The notes beneath the pieces were generated by a model. The model searched no databases and had not been told where the DNA came from. It saw only the letters and a list, made by a program, of their open reading frames with translations. Shown here piece after piece: positions 52,291-64,000 of a stretch of 64,000 nt of DNA. Source of the stretch: Lota lota (taxonomy: Eukaryota; Chordata; Actinopteri; Gadiformes; Lotidae); assembly GCA_026745465.1 (NCBI GenBank), contig JACYXH010000692.1, forward strand, positions 779,257 to 843,256, written 5' to 3'. Each line of letters starts with the position of its first letter. Position 1 is the first letter of the stretch. Position numbers and translations under genes: made by a program.

Positions 52291-52389
52291 ATGGACTGTG
52301 TTGTGACTGGAGGAAACGTGAAAGGTAACATGGCGTGTCTTTTCAAATTCCATTGAAAATCCGCAGGTGTTGATTTGTCGGCTAAAGTA

Positions 52390-52425
<36 letters not shown>

Positions 52426-55400
52426 CATCCAGTACTGGCCAAGGCTATTCATTCCCTCTCGAGGATAGGGGATGAGTTGTACCTAGAACCACAGGAAGAT
52501 GGGGTACGATTTTGTTTTTCAATCATAACAATATTCAAAAACGTATAACAATGTGCATGTATTACATTGCAAGTGGCCATTACAAATACTGGATTTGCCC
52601 CCTGATCTGTTCTTCCTGGCCGTAGCTGACCCTCCGGTCTGTGAATTCGTCCCGCTCTGCGTATGCTTGCTTCCTCTTCGCACCGCTTTTCTTTAGCAGG
52701 TACGGTCTGAGTGAGTAAAGCAACGATCTTATTTTGCATCCCAAGTTAAGAACCACTTAACAACTTTTTATTACTATTTTTTTGGACAGGTATGTTATTC
52801 CAGATGGCCATGGCTTCCGCTGTAAAATGGCCATTAAGGTATTTGTGAGTGACAGGCAGAAATGGAATGATGTATGTACAACTAATTTCAGTCCACCTAT
52901 ATAATGGACCTATTCTCCTCTCTGGGTGTTCAGAGTGTGCAGGCGGTCTTCAGGTCTCTGGCCACCCTAGAGAAGACCGTAGAGAAGTGCCACATCGAGC
53001 TAGACGGAGACAGAAACCGCCTTACCTTCACCCTGCACTGTAAACACGGTACGGCCAGCAGTCTGCCTGCATGTTGTTCAGTCGTTTTTAGACTGTCAAC
53101 AAGGGTCTACTCAAGGATGATTATAAATGGCTGTTTTCCGACATTTCCACCATCTTAAATGATGTTAACTTGTTGGAGGTCTAGCAGCGGGGAATGGGAG
53201 AGGTTGGCCTTGATAGGTGGTAGTTGTGTCGATGACCCTAGGCAAGTCTCCGGTCCACCTTAATGTCAGTATTCGGACTAATATTTTTGAAACACTTACT
53301 GACAGCAAAATAATCTCACACAATTGTCGAGTCAAGATTATAAATCTATCATAATAAGATGATGTTGATCAATGTTGAACATTGTCCAGGCTCATTCAAC
53401 ATTGTTGAGTATGATCATTGATTGACAGTTTAAAATGCTTCATATTGTACATTCCACTTTCGGTATGACCATTCCATAATGTAATTGACGCACATGACAT
53501 ATCGTGTTTGTATGATTGCCAATTTGAACCTGCAACTCAGACACCAATTGTGCTCCATGGTGTGGGTGCTGTGGCCTTCTGTGTCTTTGCAGGGCTGCTG
53601 AAGACGCATAACCTCTCCTTCCAGGACAGCGAGAGCCTGCAAGCAGTATTTGACAAGGACAGCTCTACTAATGTACTCAAAGCCCAGCCAAGGTTTTGTT
53701 CACTGGAATTCAAAGCTACAAATATCCAACCACCTTTTTGCAGTGTTTAATTTATTCCTAGTTCAGATTGTATGAATACTGCCATGTTTATGCCACTTCA
53801 AACAGGACTAGTAGATATTCATTAATTCTTCAATTATCAAATCAAATCCAAATGTTTGACCCAAAATACCATGAAGGACTTTACGTTTCTTAACCTTGTA
53901 TTTCCATCGCTGCTCTTTATGATGAAACAAAAATGAAGACACATCATGTTTCTCTCTCTATTAGTGTCTCAGTCCTTTGCTTGGATCAACTGTTCGTTTT
54001 TCTGTCCTATGTTGTATTCCCAGGGTGCTAGTGGACACAGTGCTAAACTTCCCTCCGTCTCTGGAAGAAGTGACTGTTACCGTTAGCAATGAGCGGGTCT
54101 GGTTCAGGAACCATATAGACCAAGAAGCAGGTGAGGAGACTGGTTCTGTAACCAACTGTTTCAAGGGTTTTACAATGAAAACATTTTCTTTGGAGGATTT
54201 GACTCAAATTGCCCAAACTAACACACACACTACTATGAAAGGTGTCAGAGCAGAAATACAGGACAGTAATATAAATGAAAAAGAGATAACAATTTGTACA
54301 TATGAATATGCCAAAAGGAGAAAAAGATATATATATTGGGTAAATATGACTGGTCTATATGATTATAGACCATTGTTGGAATGTAAACTAAGAATGTGTT
54401 ATGTCCTGCTATCATTCATCCATGACGCACGCTCCAGTCAATTCCTAAACAATGAAAGACTGCACAGCAATTTCTAGAAGAGTTGTTCCTTTTCTCTTTT
54501 TGTGTTTAATTGTTTCTCTTTTCATTTGATTCAATTACATCTTTCTTTCCCTCCCTCTCCTTCACTCCTTCCAGAGCCATCCAAGGCCATGCTGACCGAG
54601 TTGTGTTTGTCTGCGGACGAGTTTGACCACTTTGAAGTCAGAGCTCAAAGCAGTGTCACCTTCTGCCTCAAGGAGCTCCGGGTGAGACAGTTAGTGGACA
54701 GGGATAGGGACCTGAAACCTAGGAGCTACGGTTGAGACAGTTAGTGGACAGGGAGAGGGACCTGAAACCTAGGAGCTACGGTTAAGACAGTTAGTGGACA
54801 GGGAGATGGACCTGAAACCAAGAAACGTGAATGCCAAACGATTGTTTTGCATTTTGACTTGATAAATTATTAAAACAGTGAATTTGTCACCAAATTGTAA
54901 ATGAAGCATTTACAATGTTATCAACAAAAGAAAACATGTTATATGACAGGTTGAATGTGTTTTTATTATTCAACCCTGATTATAAAGAGTTAATCTTATT
55001 TTCCTTTTGCCAGGGTTTGCTGGTGTTTGCAGAGTCCACCGGTCTGCCCATCTCCATGTACTTTGCCGAGCCAGGCCGGTGAGGATGTATCCACAGCATA
55101 CATGCATTTACATTTGTTTTGGATCTGTTCCGTCATGGGGTTAATGGTGATCTCATGCAAGTGTCTGGCTTTCAGTCCCGTGGTGCTGTCGGTGACAGAC
55201 AGTGTTTTGGACGGAAACTTTGTGTTGGCCACGCTCTCCGATGAGCCTGGTGTCCGGCAGCAAAACTGTAAACGGTAATCATTTTTCTCTCTCTTATACC
55301 TGCTAACTTATTAATCATTTTTATTATTATTATATATCTTTTTTTATTTGTCAATCTTAGTTTGTCTAGAGAGTATACATTCTGAAAGCATCTGTAAGTA

Positions 55401-56256
55401 AATTCTCTCCAAATATCCAATGTTAAGATTCTGGGAATTGTATTGGGAGGTGTTTTTCCTCCAGTTTATCCTCACTGGACTGGTTTTTACTACTCTATAC
55501 CTCAGAGCTTGTACGCCACCGCCCCCTACTGACGACTTCATGAATGACGAGCTGGAGTCCTACCTCATCGCCATGGATACCAGCATTGCAACAGGGCCCT
55601 CGGTTCCGGAAGCAGTCTTGGCACCCCTGCTACCCAGCCGGGCAGGGTCCCCGCCAGCCAAGCCTGATCCCAGGAGCACGATTCACAGCGAGCGAGAAGA
55701 GGACAGTATGGAAGAGGAGGTGGAGGACCTCGGAAGACCACCCAATAAGAAGGTAGGTGCTTAATGGGACAATGCTGTACAGGGGGTTGAGGAGAGGGTG
55801 TTTTCCTTTTCTGGCGAACCAGAATAAAAATGTGCATTCAAAATCAGATGTTTATTGGCAAAAGTAGGCCCCTTATCTATGTTGGATGTGAGTAGTTTTA
55901 ATTCTTAAATAATAAAATGTTATGCAACACCCTGACATGCAGACATGAACAATACTTACTGTTTGTATGTTGTGATGGACAAAGATAAATAGAGTTAGGA
56001 ATTAATGGATGGGATTTATTAAATTTTTATCCTAAATACTTGTAGCAAAGGTAAAACGTAACCATTTTTATCCTAAATACTCGTAGCAAAGGTAAAACGT
56101 AACCTTGGAGGGTTGTCATTGCTTCTGTTATGTATTTTCCTCTCATAGTTCCGGTCCCTGTTCTTTGGATCTGTGTACCCCACTGGTTCTCCGCTGAGCA
56201 GCCGGACGATGACAAGTCAAAAGGTGCTGGCCAGCGACAGTGAGGACGACACCTGA
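52291..56256 (+). CDS. rad9a: RAD9A, 9-1-1 DNA-damage clamp subunit
   Basis: RAD9 with RAD1 and HUS1 forms the PCNA-like clamp loaded at damaged DNA; its phosphorylated tail recruits TOPBP1 to activate ATR. Exons: 52291-52324, 52433-52503, 52626-52699, 52790-52838, 52934-53048, 53593-53692, 54024-54130, 54575-54681, 55014-55078, 55176-55274, 55506-55752 and 56149-56256. Phases agree and give 391 aa, the length of human RAD9A. Landmarks are [20 protein letters not shown] (first PCNA-like half), [58 protein letters not shown] and, in the tail, [17 protein letters not shown] and [10 protein letters not shown]. The end, [10 protein letters not shown], keeps the CK2-type serine that in human (S387) binds TOPBP1. 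It is RAD9A rather than RAD9B by the conserved tail. The exon 8 donor is followed by degraded copies of itself. Confidence 0.96.
54671..54820 (+). repeat. Three 50-bp tandem units that include the rad9a exon 8 splice donor
   Basis: Units 54671-54720, 54721-54770 and 54771-54820. The first starts with the last 11 nt of exon 8 (AGGAGCTCCGG) and the true donor GTGAGA. The two later units are near-copies in which the junction reads CTACGGTTGAGA and CTACGGTTAAGA. Confidence 0.95.
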
Positions 56257-56597
56257 GGCCAGGGGCCCCTGACATTGGCTGAATCCAAAGGGGGCATGTT
56301 CACACTGTGGCCTCGAGAGTCCTTTTTATGGGAATGGACATGGATACCTTGAACATTTGTCCTTTATTTTATTTTCACACTTAATGACAAATAACTTTGC
56401 TGTTTGTTGGTTGTTTTATTACCTACACTTATTTCAAAAGTGAAACCGTTCTGCATGTAAAGAATTCCAACAAACAAATGTTAGTCAACTGTGCTGATGC
56501 TGTCAAATTTTTAATTTTTGGAGATTACTAAGAAAACTTAGACTAGAGGCACTTGATGTAACATTAGAGCACTGGGCTAAGTGCGCTGTATCAAAGT

Positions 56598-56753
<156 letters not shown>

Positions 56754-56778
56754 TTTATATCAAGATGAGGGTGTTTAC

Positions 56779-59700
56779 TCAGAAGTATGAGTCTGTGTAC
56801 GTTGACGAGTAGCTATGATGAGTCCCTGAAACGCTGCCAGGGGAAGGTTCCCCCCCGTGGCACTCTTCTTTCCTCCGCTGTAAATCTTTCCTGTCCTTCT
56901 TCTTCTTCCCTTCCTTCTTTAGCTCTTTCTCCACTCTCCTTCTCACCTTCTCCTCCTCCCTCTCCTTCTGCTCCCTCTCTCTCCGCCTCCTCCGGCGCTC
57001 CCTGGAGCATAGCGGCTCCTGCTGCTCCTCGGCCTCCTGCAGGGGGCGCTCCTCTCCCACGCCGCTGCTGAAGTCCTGAAGGAAAATTGTGGGGATCTGT
57101 ATTTTTTTAGTTGTTGTCGTCTCGGCATTTCTGTCTTTGCCGTGGTTGGGATGCCCTCCTCTCAGCCTGCTGAAAAATCCTGGGCGTTTGGGGGGCTCTG
57201 GAGTGGTTAACCCCCCCTCAGATGCCCCTCTGGTGCCATCTGTGATTTCTGTGGACCCCGGTGTTCCCTGTGAAGGAGGTAGATTGGAAAGTGCTCCAGG
57301 CGGAGTGGACTCGAGGCCTGGCTGGCTGGGAACTGTAGTTAGTTTGTGTCGGCCTGGGTTGCGGTTGGGTATGATCTGGGATGTCTGTGGAGCTGTGAAG
57401 ATGTCCTCGGAGAGTCTGCGCGCAAACCTGGAGCCGTGGGAGCTGGAGGACTTGCGCACACGGATGTCCCCAGAAGGTGTGCTCGATTGGTGCCCAACCA
57501 TCTGCGTACTTACAGGGATGCATGGAACAACTGCAGGCCCCGCCACCATGGGAAGGTGCACATCTTGGATCTGTGGCCCGGTTCCCCTATCTCCACTGTC
57601 CTCTGAGGGGTGCTGACTGGAGGTGTTAGGATTAAAGATGACCTCTGCTGAGTCTACTGTTTCTTTATAATTTTCTACTCTTTCCTCCATCTTGTGGACA
57701 GACACCTGAACAGCTGGTTCTTCAGTGGTGAGTTGTTCTGCATCCCCTGTTAGTGAATAACCGATTTTGTCATCTGTTGGTGCTCTAGGGTTGAACTGCT
57801 TGACTTCTATTAAAGCTGTTTGGTTGCATGTTCTCGAGTCATTGTCTTCCTCAGTCTCTGCATTTGTATCCACAACTGTTTTCTCCTCCAGTGTGTTTCC
57901 CAAACATATTGCATCTTCCTCTGCACAGGCTTTATCTGAATACGATGCTTTAGCTGTATCACACATGTCTGCATTCGCCTCTGTGACCACAGCAGTGTCA
58001 ACTAGTATCGCTGTAATTGTGGTCACCACAAAGCCACCTTCTTCTCTCGTCTCTCCACTCTGCTTAACACCTTTTTGTAGCAGTACTCCAACCTCTTGAA
58101 AAGGCAACGTGTTCTCTTTCAAAGCCTCACTTTTAAAACTAACCATCTTTCCACTGTCAACATCGTTCTCATTTTCTGTGCCCACGTTGGTTTGTTTTTG
58201 CGTGCTATCGATATTGGTGGTCCACACTTCCGTTTCAGTCCGTCCCTCCTCTGCATCTGTGATGATTTCCTGTGAGCCCTTGTCTGTCTGTATCATCTCC
58301 TCTGGGCCCTGTTGTGCTGTTGAATCTGTTGTACTTTTTTGTACCACAGACTCGCACTCTGATGTAGTTCCTATGTCCGGATGCATCGCTATTGGTTGTC
58401 CATTTTCTGTCATTGTCTCCAGTTCTGGTGTCGCATCTGACTGTTCTTCAGTTGTAGCTACTACTGCTTGTGGCTCTGTGTCTGTATTTGTATCAGTAGT
58501 TGTCTCACTCATATGTACCTGGCTTGCAACTAGGTTTTTACAATGTGCTGCCTGTTTTGCTATCTCATACAGTGTTTGTACCCTGTGTTTTTCAGCCACT
58601 TCCTCTTTCTGGTTTTGCTTGCTGTTGCACGTTTGCTCCTCCTGAACTCCTGATTGGGTGTTGTCCTCCAGCTCCTGTTCCTCTGGTACTTGTGATTGGT
58701 TGTTGTCTTTCGGCTCATGCTCCTCTGGTACTTGTGATTGGTTGTTGTGTTTCAGCTCCTGTTCCTCCTGTACTTGTGATTGGTTGTTGTCTTTCAGCTC
58801 CTGTTCCTCCCATACTTGTGATTGGGTGTTGTCCTCCAGCTCCTGTTCCTCTGGTACTTGTGATTGGTTGTTGTGTTTCAGCTCCTGTTCCTCCTGTACT
58901 TGTGATTGGTTGTTGTCTTTCAGCTCCTGTTCCTCTGGTACTTGTGATTGGGTGTTGTCCTCCAGCTCCTGTTCCTCTGGTACTTGTGATTTGTTGTTGT
59001 CTTTCAGCTCCTGTTCCTCCCATACTTGTGATTGGTTGTTGTCTTTCGGCTCATGCTCCTCTGGTACTTGTGATTGGGTGTTGTCCTCCAGCTCCTGTTC
59101 CTCTGGTACTTGTGATTGGTTGATGTCTTTCAGATCCTGTTCCTCTGGTACTTGTGATTGGGTGTTGTCCTCCAGCTCCTGTTCCTCGGGTACTTGTGAT
59201 TGGTTGTTGTCTTTCGGCTCATGCTCCTCTGGTACTTGTGATTGGTTGTTGTCTTTCGGCTCCTGTTCCTCTGGTACTTGTGATTGGTTGTTTTCTTTCA
59301 GGTCCTGTTCCTCTGGTACTTGTGATTGGTTGTTGTCTTTCAGATCCTTTTCCTGTGTTCTTGGTTGAAGGGGCTCGTTAATAGCTGAACTTTGTGTGGC
59401 TCCAACCCCAACAGCACCTTCGTTTATGTCAGAATGATGTTGAATCATTTCTTGAACCATCCCTAAGCCTCCTTGACTGTCCTCCATTTGCCTTTGTTCT
59501 GCCTGGTCTTCCATGGTCCTGTGTCCAATCCCCTCCTGTTCTTTTAGTTCTCCTTTCACTTTGAGAGCATTCCTTTGCGAGTCTTGGTTTTCCCATGATT
59601 CTCTCACCATTTTGAGAGGTCTTTTCACCCCGGTCGGTTGCGTCATTTCTGTACCCATGCAACTCTGCAGTTTGCCAGGCATTTTATGCTCGTCTTCTCC

Positions 59701-62700
59701 TTCTTCGACATGTGTCACCCTCGGTGCTCTGGCTTTCTCCCAGCTCTCCCTCCCAACCCCTTGCATGCTCATGGAGTGATGTCTCTCAACCTTCGCTGCA
59801 CCGCTTTGCTTCCCCCAACGCCTGCGAAAGAGCGACGGGGACAGGGAGAGCGCCGAGGCTGAACGAACGAGCGGAACGAGCAGATTGCCCTTTGAATCGA
59901 CCTTCCGGTCCCGTTCTTCCCGCAACGTCTCCCTCGATGCCCAGTAGCCGTGGCAACGGCCTCTGGGGTCGAAGGTGGACGAGGGCCGGGCTTTCCGCCA
60001 ATTCTCCAGCTCCTTTTCGGTGCGTCGCTTCAGGTCGCTCCTGGACAGCGGTACAGAGCACACCTGGTATAAAAGGATAGAATATGCTTTTAAGACATGT
60101 CGTTTTACTGCAATTGAACCCATCCAAATGTTAAGATTCATTCCAGCCATATATGCATTCACTTGATAAGTTACTAGACTGATGTAGGTTGCTAGAACCC
60201 GTCTATATACGGATTAGATCAAACAACAACTAGAAAGCTTATTATCTCCTCACTTATGTTACTTATGCAGAAAGCGGTGGCTCAGTGTCATTGATGCACA
60301 ATTTCTTATTGATATTGTCAACTGGGTACCTCGGCCATGAAGCTGGCATCGTCCTCCAGTCCCAGGGTCTCCCTGACGCCCCTCAGCCTCTCCAGAGTTT
60401 CCATCTGTCCTGAGCACTCCTGCCGCTGCTCAGCACGACCCAGCACTCTCCGAACCAGCACCACCGCCACCTGGAACAGCGCCCGCACTCCTGCACACAA
60501 GACCACACGCGGCTTTGAGAAGCAGGGACGCTTTATATATGAGATTATGGTGTGTTTTATTTCCACTGCCCCCCGACATCCACCAATAACATAAGACCCA
60601 CCACCACCAATCCCTATAATCAATCTATCACAACAGCGATGTCGTTGGCCACGCCTACCATAGCAAAAGAAGAGGTCCCAGACGCGCAGCAGTGTGTTGA
60701 AGGGGAGGTGACGGGTGAACAGGCACATCAGCCAATCGGTGGCAAACATGAGTGGCTCCACGCCGTAGCGCTGCAGGTGTCTGTGAGCCGGCAGACACGT
60801 TCTCTTCAGAACCCAGCTCAGCATCGCTGCGTCAAACAGCACCCCCTCCTACATTTTCACACAGCACACAGTGTGGTGGTTGTGGCCAGGTGGACCGATG
60901 GACATAGAGCTGATAGTGGGTGTTGTAGTCCTACTGTGTTCTTCTTACCAGCAGCTGGCTGTAGTATCCGGGCAGGTACTGTTCACTGATCTGCACCAGG
61001 CACCAGAAGGCTTCCTGCATGTGGGGGTCACATGAGATGAGATAAACTGACCAGAAGAGCAGCTGCTCCACAGTGGACGACCTCAGTGAGGTGTATTAGA
61101 TACCTACATGATCGTATACAGCGTGTAGCTCTCTGAACATCCTAGCTGATGTTGGCACTTTTGGGGTAATACATTTGATTTGCAAATTTAAAAAAAGCCC
61201 AGAGGCACAAGTTATTAGTGAAAACAGATGGCTGGGATGGAGCAAAACATGGGAGGAACTTTCAGAACCTTTCCAACACGCACTATATCTATAGTGAAAC
61301 AGTAAAGCCATTAATTAATTAGACGTTTGACTATCCACTCTGATGAGTTATGCTAATTTTTATACAAGCATGTTTCTTTTCAGGTTGTAGAGGTGTTATT
61401 CATAGAATGAAATTCATCCTTTGAATTTCCTTCATATTTAATTCATATAATTAAATACCTACAATGAGCTTCATATAATGAAATACCTGAATGTATGTTT
61501 AATGTGTGGTAATAAATATAGTATTTGACTTGATTACTTTGTGTTATAGCGGTAAATAATTATAAAACAAGACTGGGCCCATTCAATTCCTCATGGTACA
61601 TGATATGAGAAAGCTGTATCAGTCTGGATTGCAGTGGATGCGTTGACATCTACCTCCGCAGGCATGTTCATCAGGAGCACTGCTGCCACGGGCCCTTGAG
61701 CCTGGCAGTAACCTTCATTCGGCTGGTACTGAGTATAGGCTTTCAGCACCCGGAACAACCCACGTTGCCTACAGACAGCAAGAGACATGGCTATTAGTCA
61801 CCAGAATAATCTTCTAGACAATGGGTGCTTTGTGTCAGTTAATGCCTTTACTTATTCAAAAGCTGCTATTGTTCAGAGATTGGTCCAGGTGACTTCTCTC
61901 TCCTCTACTGTTCTAAATCCTATACTTCCTCCTTACTGCTCCACTGAATAATGTTGTAATGTGACTTTTGAAGTATGTAAATTAAATTGCTCAAGGCTTC
62001 CTTGAGAGGCGATGAGGTCACAGCAGGAAACATTATGACATCAAGGTTGTTAACAATGAGCCAGACTAGGTTATTTACCCGTGTCCGTCCTTTGAGACAA
62101 ACATCTCATGGAAGGGGAACTGTCTGTCAAGGTCTCTCTCTATGACATCCACCCAGCTCTGCAGAGCCGGCTTAGAATCAAGAGTCTGACAGAGACACAA
62201 AGAAAGACATACAGTTAGGCGTGTGTTGAGTGGTGAACGCAAGCTATGCCTCTATATCCTTCCAAATAAGTGTTACTTATTCACGTAATTTATATGTGTG
62301 TGTGTGTATATATAGAGAGAGATATATATATTTTAGGGGGGAAACAGTCCATACAACTCACGGTTCGGTACGGCTTTGATACATTAACTAAATAAATGCC
62401 TACAATTGTTTGCCTACAAACAGTTAACAACATCGATAGCTTTGCTACCAGTAGCACGTGGAAACAAACAACACAGCAGTGCATGCTTCATAACATCAAA
62501 TATAAATAGTAGGCAAATTTAAACAAAACTTCAACAAGGAATGCATTGATCAGCAGCATATGGCAAACTTAAGTCACACAGCAGTGCTTGGCCTCCAGTG
62601 TGTGTACAAAATAGGACAACTTGAAACGACTAGACTACCAACATGAAATCAAAGAGTGAATTTGCTTTTTGTCTCCCAGAGCTCTCTGCAGCTCTAGAAG

Positions 62701-63667
62701 TCAAACTGTCTGAAAGTAGTGCAGGAGAAAGCTTTTCTGACATGATGTAAATGTGTTTGTTGTATAAGGCAGGTATAACTGTCTGCGCAAAATGTTAGCT
62801 ATTAGTGTTTCGCAGGGCAATCACATGTTTTTTTAACCCCGTATTCTCTTCCACAGAAGTGAGAAGTGAGAAGTTGTTGCTGTTAGGTAGCCGTTTCATT
62901 TGTTCACGTAATCTCGCCGATTGTCTCATCAACGTGTTCCCTTGTGATGCGTATGTAATTATTGTTATTGAAAAAGATTTTCATCAGGCCAGAATACTTC
63001 GAGCCATAGCTGATTGTGTGTGTATCATATGAACAAGTCACTTAACTATATGTGGATATTTTACCCTTGTTAATTCAAGTATGTTTTTTATTATCTACAA
63101 TAACCAATTCATGTATTGTTAGGTTATATATATAAATATATATATATATAATTATTATTTTATTTTTTGGTAATACACATATGTATATATATATATACAG
63201 CTTTTATACACTAGTGTGCAAATATAGCTGAAGGGTAGCATCTTATATGCAAAAATATGATAAGATATTACATTATTAAATACATTTGTTTCTGTGTTAC
63301 CTCGTAGAGGAATTTATTGCCCTTCATGTGCTCTGTGGCTCCACACAGCAGGGGCCAGCACTTGGCTCTCAGTGATGCTGGAATGCCCTTCTGACACTGC
63401 TCCTTAACCTGAGGGCAAACAAGGATGACATGGCAGTGATTCACCTGTATGGTTATTCTCTGTCTACAGTCTTTTTATTTCAGTCAGTAAAACTTCTCAT
63501 TATCATTGTCAAGTTTTAAAAGGGGTTTGTATGAAGAGCGCATGTTGTGTTTCTTCCCACAACATACTTTGCTGTTTTTCTTTTGTAAGACGTGATCCCA
63601 TTGGCTGATGATGTCAATCCACTTGGCCTCCCTCTGCCTGACCAGCTCAGGGGGTGGGCCAGCACTG
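56779..63667 (-). CDS. tbc1d10c: TBC1D10-family Rab GTPase-activating protein (tbc1d10c-like), 5' end outside window
   Basis: TBC proteins speed GTP hydrolysis on Rab GTPases; TBC1D10C (carabin) also restrains calcineurin and Ras signalling. Exons in transcript order: 63667-63568, 63408-63301, 62185-62079, 61768-61654, 61014-60949, 60848-60659, 60490-60330 and 60063-56779, all phase-consistent. At least one N-terminal exon lies beyond 64000. The TBC domain runs from [12 protein letters not shown]. Both catalytic fingers are present: arginine finger IERDLDR and glutamine finger YCQ ([15 protein letters not shown]). [30 protein letters not shown] and [19 protein letters not shown] follow as in TBC1D10A/B/C. 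Oddity: the last exon codes 1,094 aa, whereas the whole human TBC1D10C protein is only about 446 aa. It holds NLLVPLVR (an LxVP-type motif), a 17-copy 14-residue repeat, a basic coiled-coil-like RRRERE segment and a C-terminal TDSYF resembling a PDZ ligand. The C assignment rests on linkage to rad9a, as in human 11q13. Confidence 0.88.
58633..59346 (-). repeat. 42-bp coding minisatellite, 17 copies, in tbc1d10c
   Basis: Encodes 17 units of 14 residues of the type [14 protein letters not shown] with variants [28 protein letters not shown] and [14 protein letters not shown]. The 42-bp period keeps the frame, and adjacent units alternate in a higher-order pattern, as expected from unequal exchange. 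The segment is acidic, Gln/Asn-rich and probably disordered. Confidence 0.97.
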
Positions 63668-64000
63668 CTGAAACAACACCATGATACAAGATAGTATAGA
63701 ATCACTGTGAGAACACAACTGTGAAGGGATAAAGATATTTAAGGTGCAGCCAAGGTATGTTATAGCTGTGTGCACTTTTGGTACAGCTTGCAACATGCTG
63801 ACTTGCATTCAGCATCTCTTCAGCTATAGGTAGGCGGTGAGACACAGGAAGACAAAACATGACAGGAAACAGGAAAACCACACAGGGGCGGTTTGCAAGT
63901 AACCATGGCAACTGGCCAGGATGTTATCAATACATGATTGTCAAAGTGACAGGTGAATGTGGCAAAAAAATAAATAACATATTTGATTGCCTTTTCTTGT
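63668..64000. other. Upstream intron of the TBC1D10 gene at the window edge
   Basis: No exon matching the TBC1D10 N-terminal block upstream of VRQREAKW was found on the - strand here, so this is taken as intron. The AG acceptor of the first visible exon lies at 63668-63669. Confidence 0.5.

Noticed and set aside
53977-54477. 166-codon ORF in rad9a
   Set aside because: It is exon 7 read through into its intron; the GTGAGG donor at 54131 and conserved exon 8 show where coding stops.
55420-55764. 114-codon ORF starting upstream of rad9a exon 11
   Set aside because: The upstream part is intron; the acceptor CTCAG at 55501-55505 and phase with exon 10 define the exon start.
58658-59368. 236-codon cysteine/serine-rich + strand ORF and others at 58500-59381
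   Set aside because: Shadow frames of the 42-bp coding repeat of tbc1d10c; the period being a multiple of three keeps several frames open.

Overview
This is vertebrate, most likely teleost, chromosomal DNA. It holds multi-exon genes with GT-AG introns, very long dinucleotide microsatellites, and fish-type DNA transposons (Tc1, hAT, and TTAA-flanked Kolobok-like). I cannot name the species.

Five protein-coding genes can be reconstructed exon by exon, each with consistent reading phase. (1) ssrp1, + strand, 978-17496, 17 coding exons, 733 aa: the HMG-box subunit of the FACT histone chaperone. (2) p2rx3, + strand, 23231-31456, 12 exons, 407 aa: an ATP-gated cation channel. (3) A gene I do not recognise, - strand, 51258-45357, seven coding exons, 778 aa. 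Its last two exons carry a SILK-like then RVxF pair of protein phosphatase 1 docking motifs. (4) rad9a, + strand, 52291-56256, 12 exons, 391 aa: a 9-1-1 checkpoint clamp subunit. (5) A TBC1D10-family Rab GAP, best read as tbc1d10c, - strand, 63667-56779. Its N-terminus lies beyond the window, and its last exon of 1,095 codons contains a 17-copy 42-bp coding repeat. Genes 3 and 4 are divergent and about 1 kb apart, with an NRF1-like site and CCAAT box between them. Genes 4 and 5 are convergent, with stop codons about 520 bp apart.

The rest is largely transposon. Intron 5 of p2rx3 holds a foldback element with ~450-bp inverted arms, into which a Tc1 element (one in-frame stop in its transposase) and a solo-LTR-like fossil are nested. 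Introns 4 and 5 of ssrp1 carry direct copies of one interspersed repeat on either side of exon 5. Between p2rx3 and the unknown gene (31.5-45.3 kb) lies a transposon island. It contains a broken, intron-bearing gene on the - strand that joins a gypsy/Ginger-type integrase to a Ulp1-like (C48) protease. A 2.17-kb hAT element with a near-perfect 8-bp target duplication interrupts one of its exons. Next to it is a TTAA-flanked Kolobok-like element that carries a P2X7 'ballast'-type cysteine motif on one strand and a THAP-like domain on the other.

The observations most worth following up are the P2X7-ballast-like exon pair inside a transposon, the integrase plus Ulp1 gene, the PP1-docking gene, the splice sites embedded in microsatellites in p2rx3, and the triplicated exon-intron junction in rad9a. 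No tRNA, rRNA or CRISPR array was seen.
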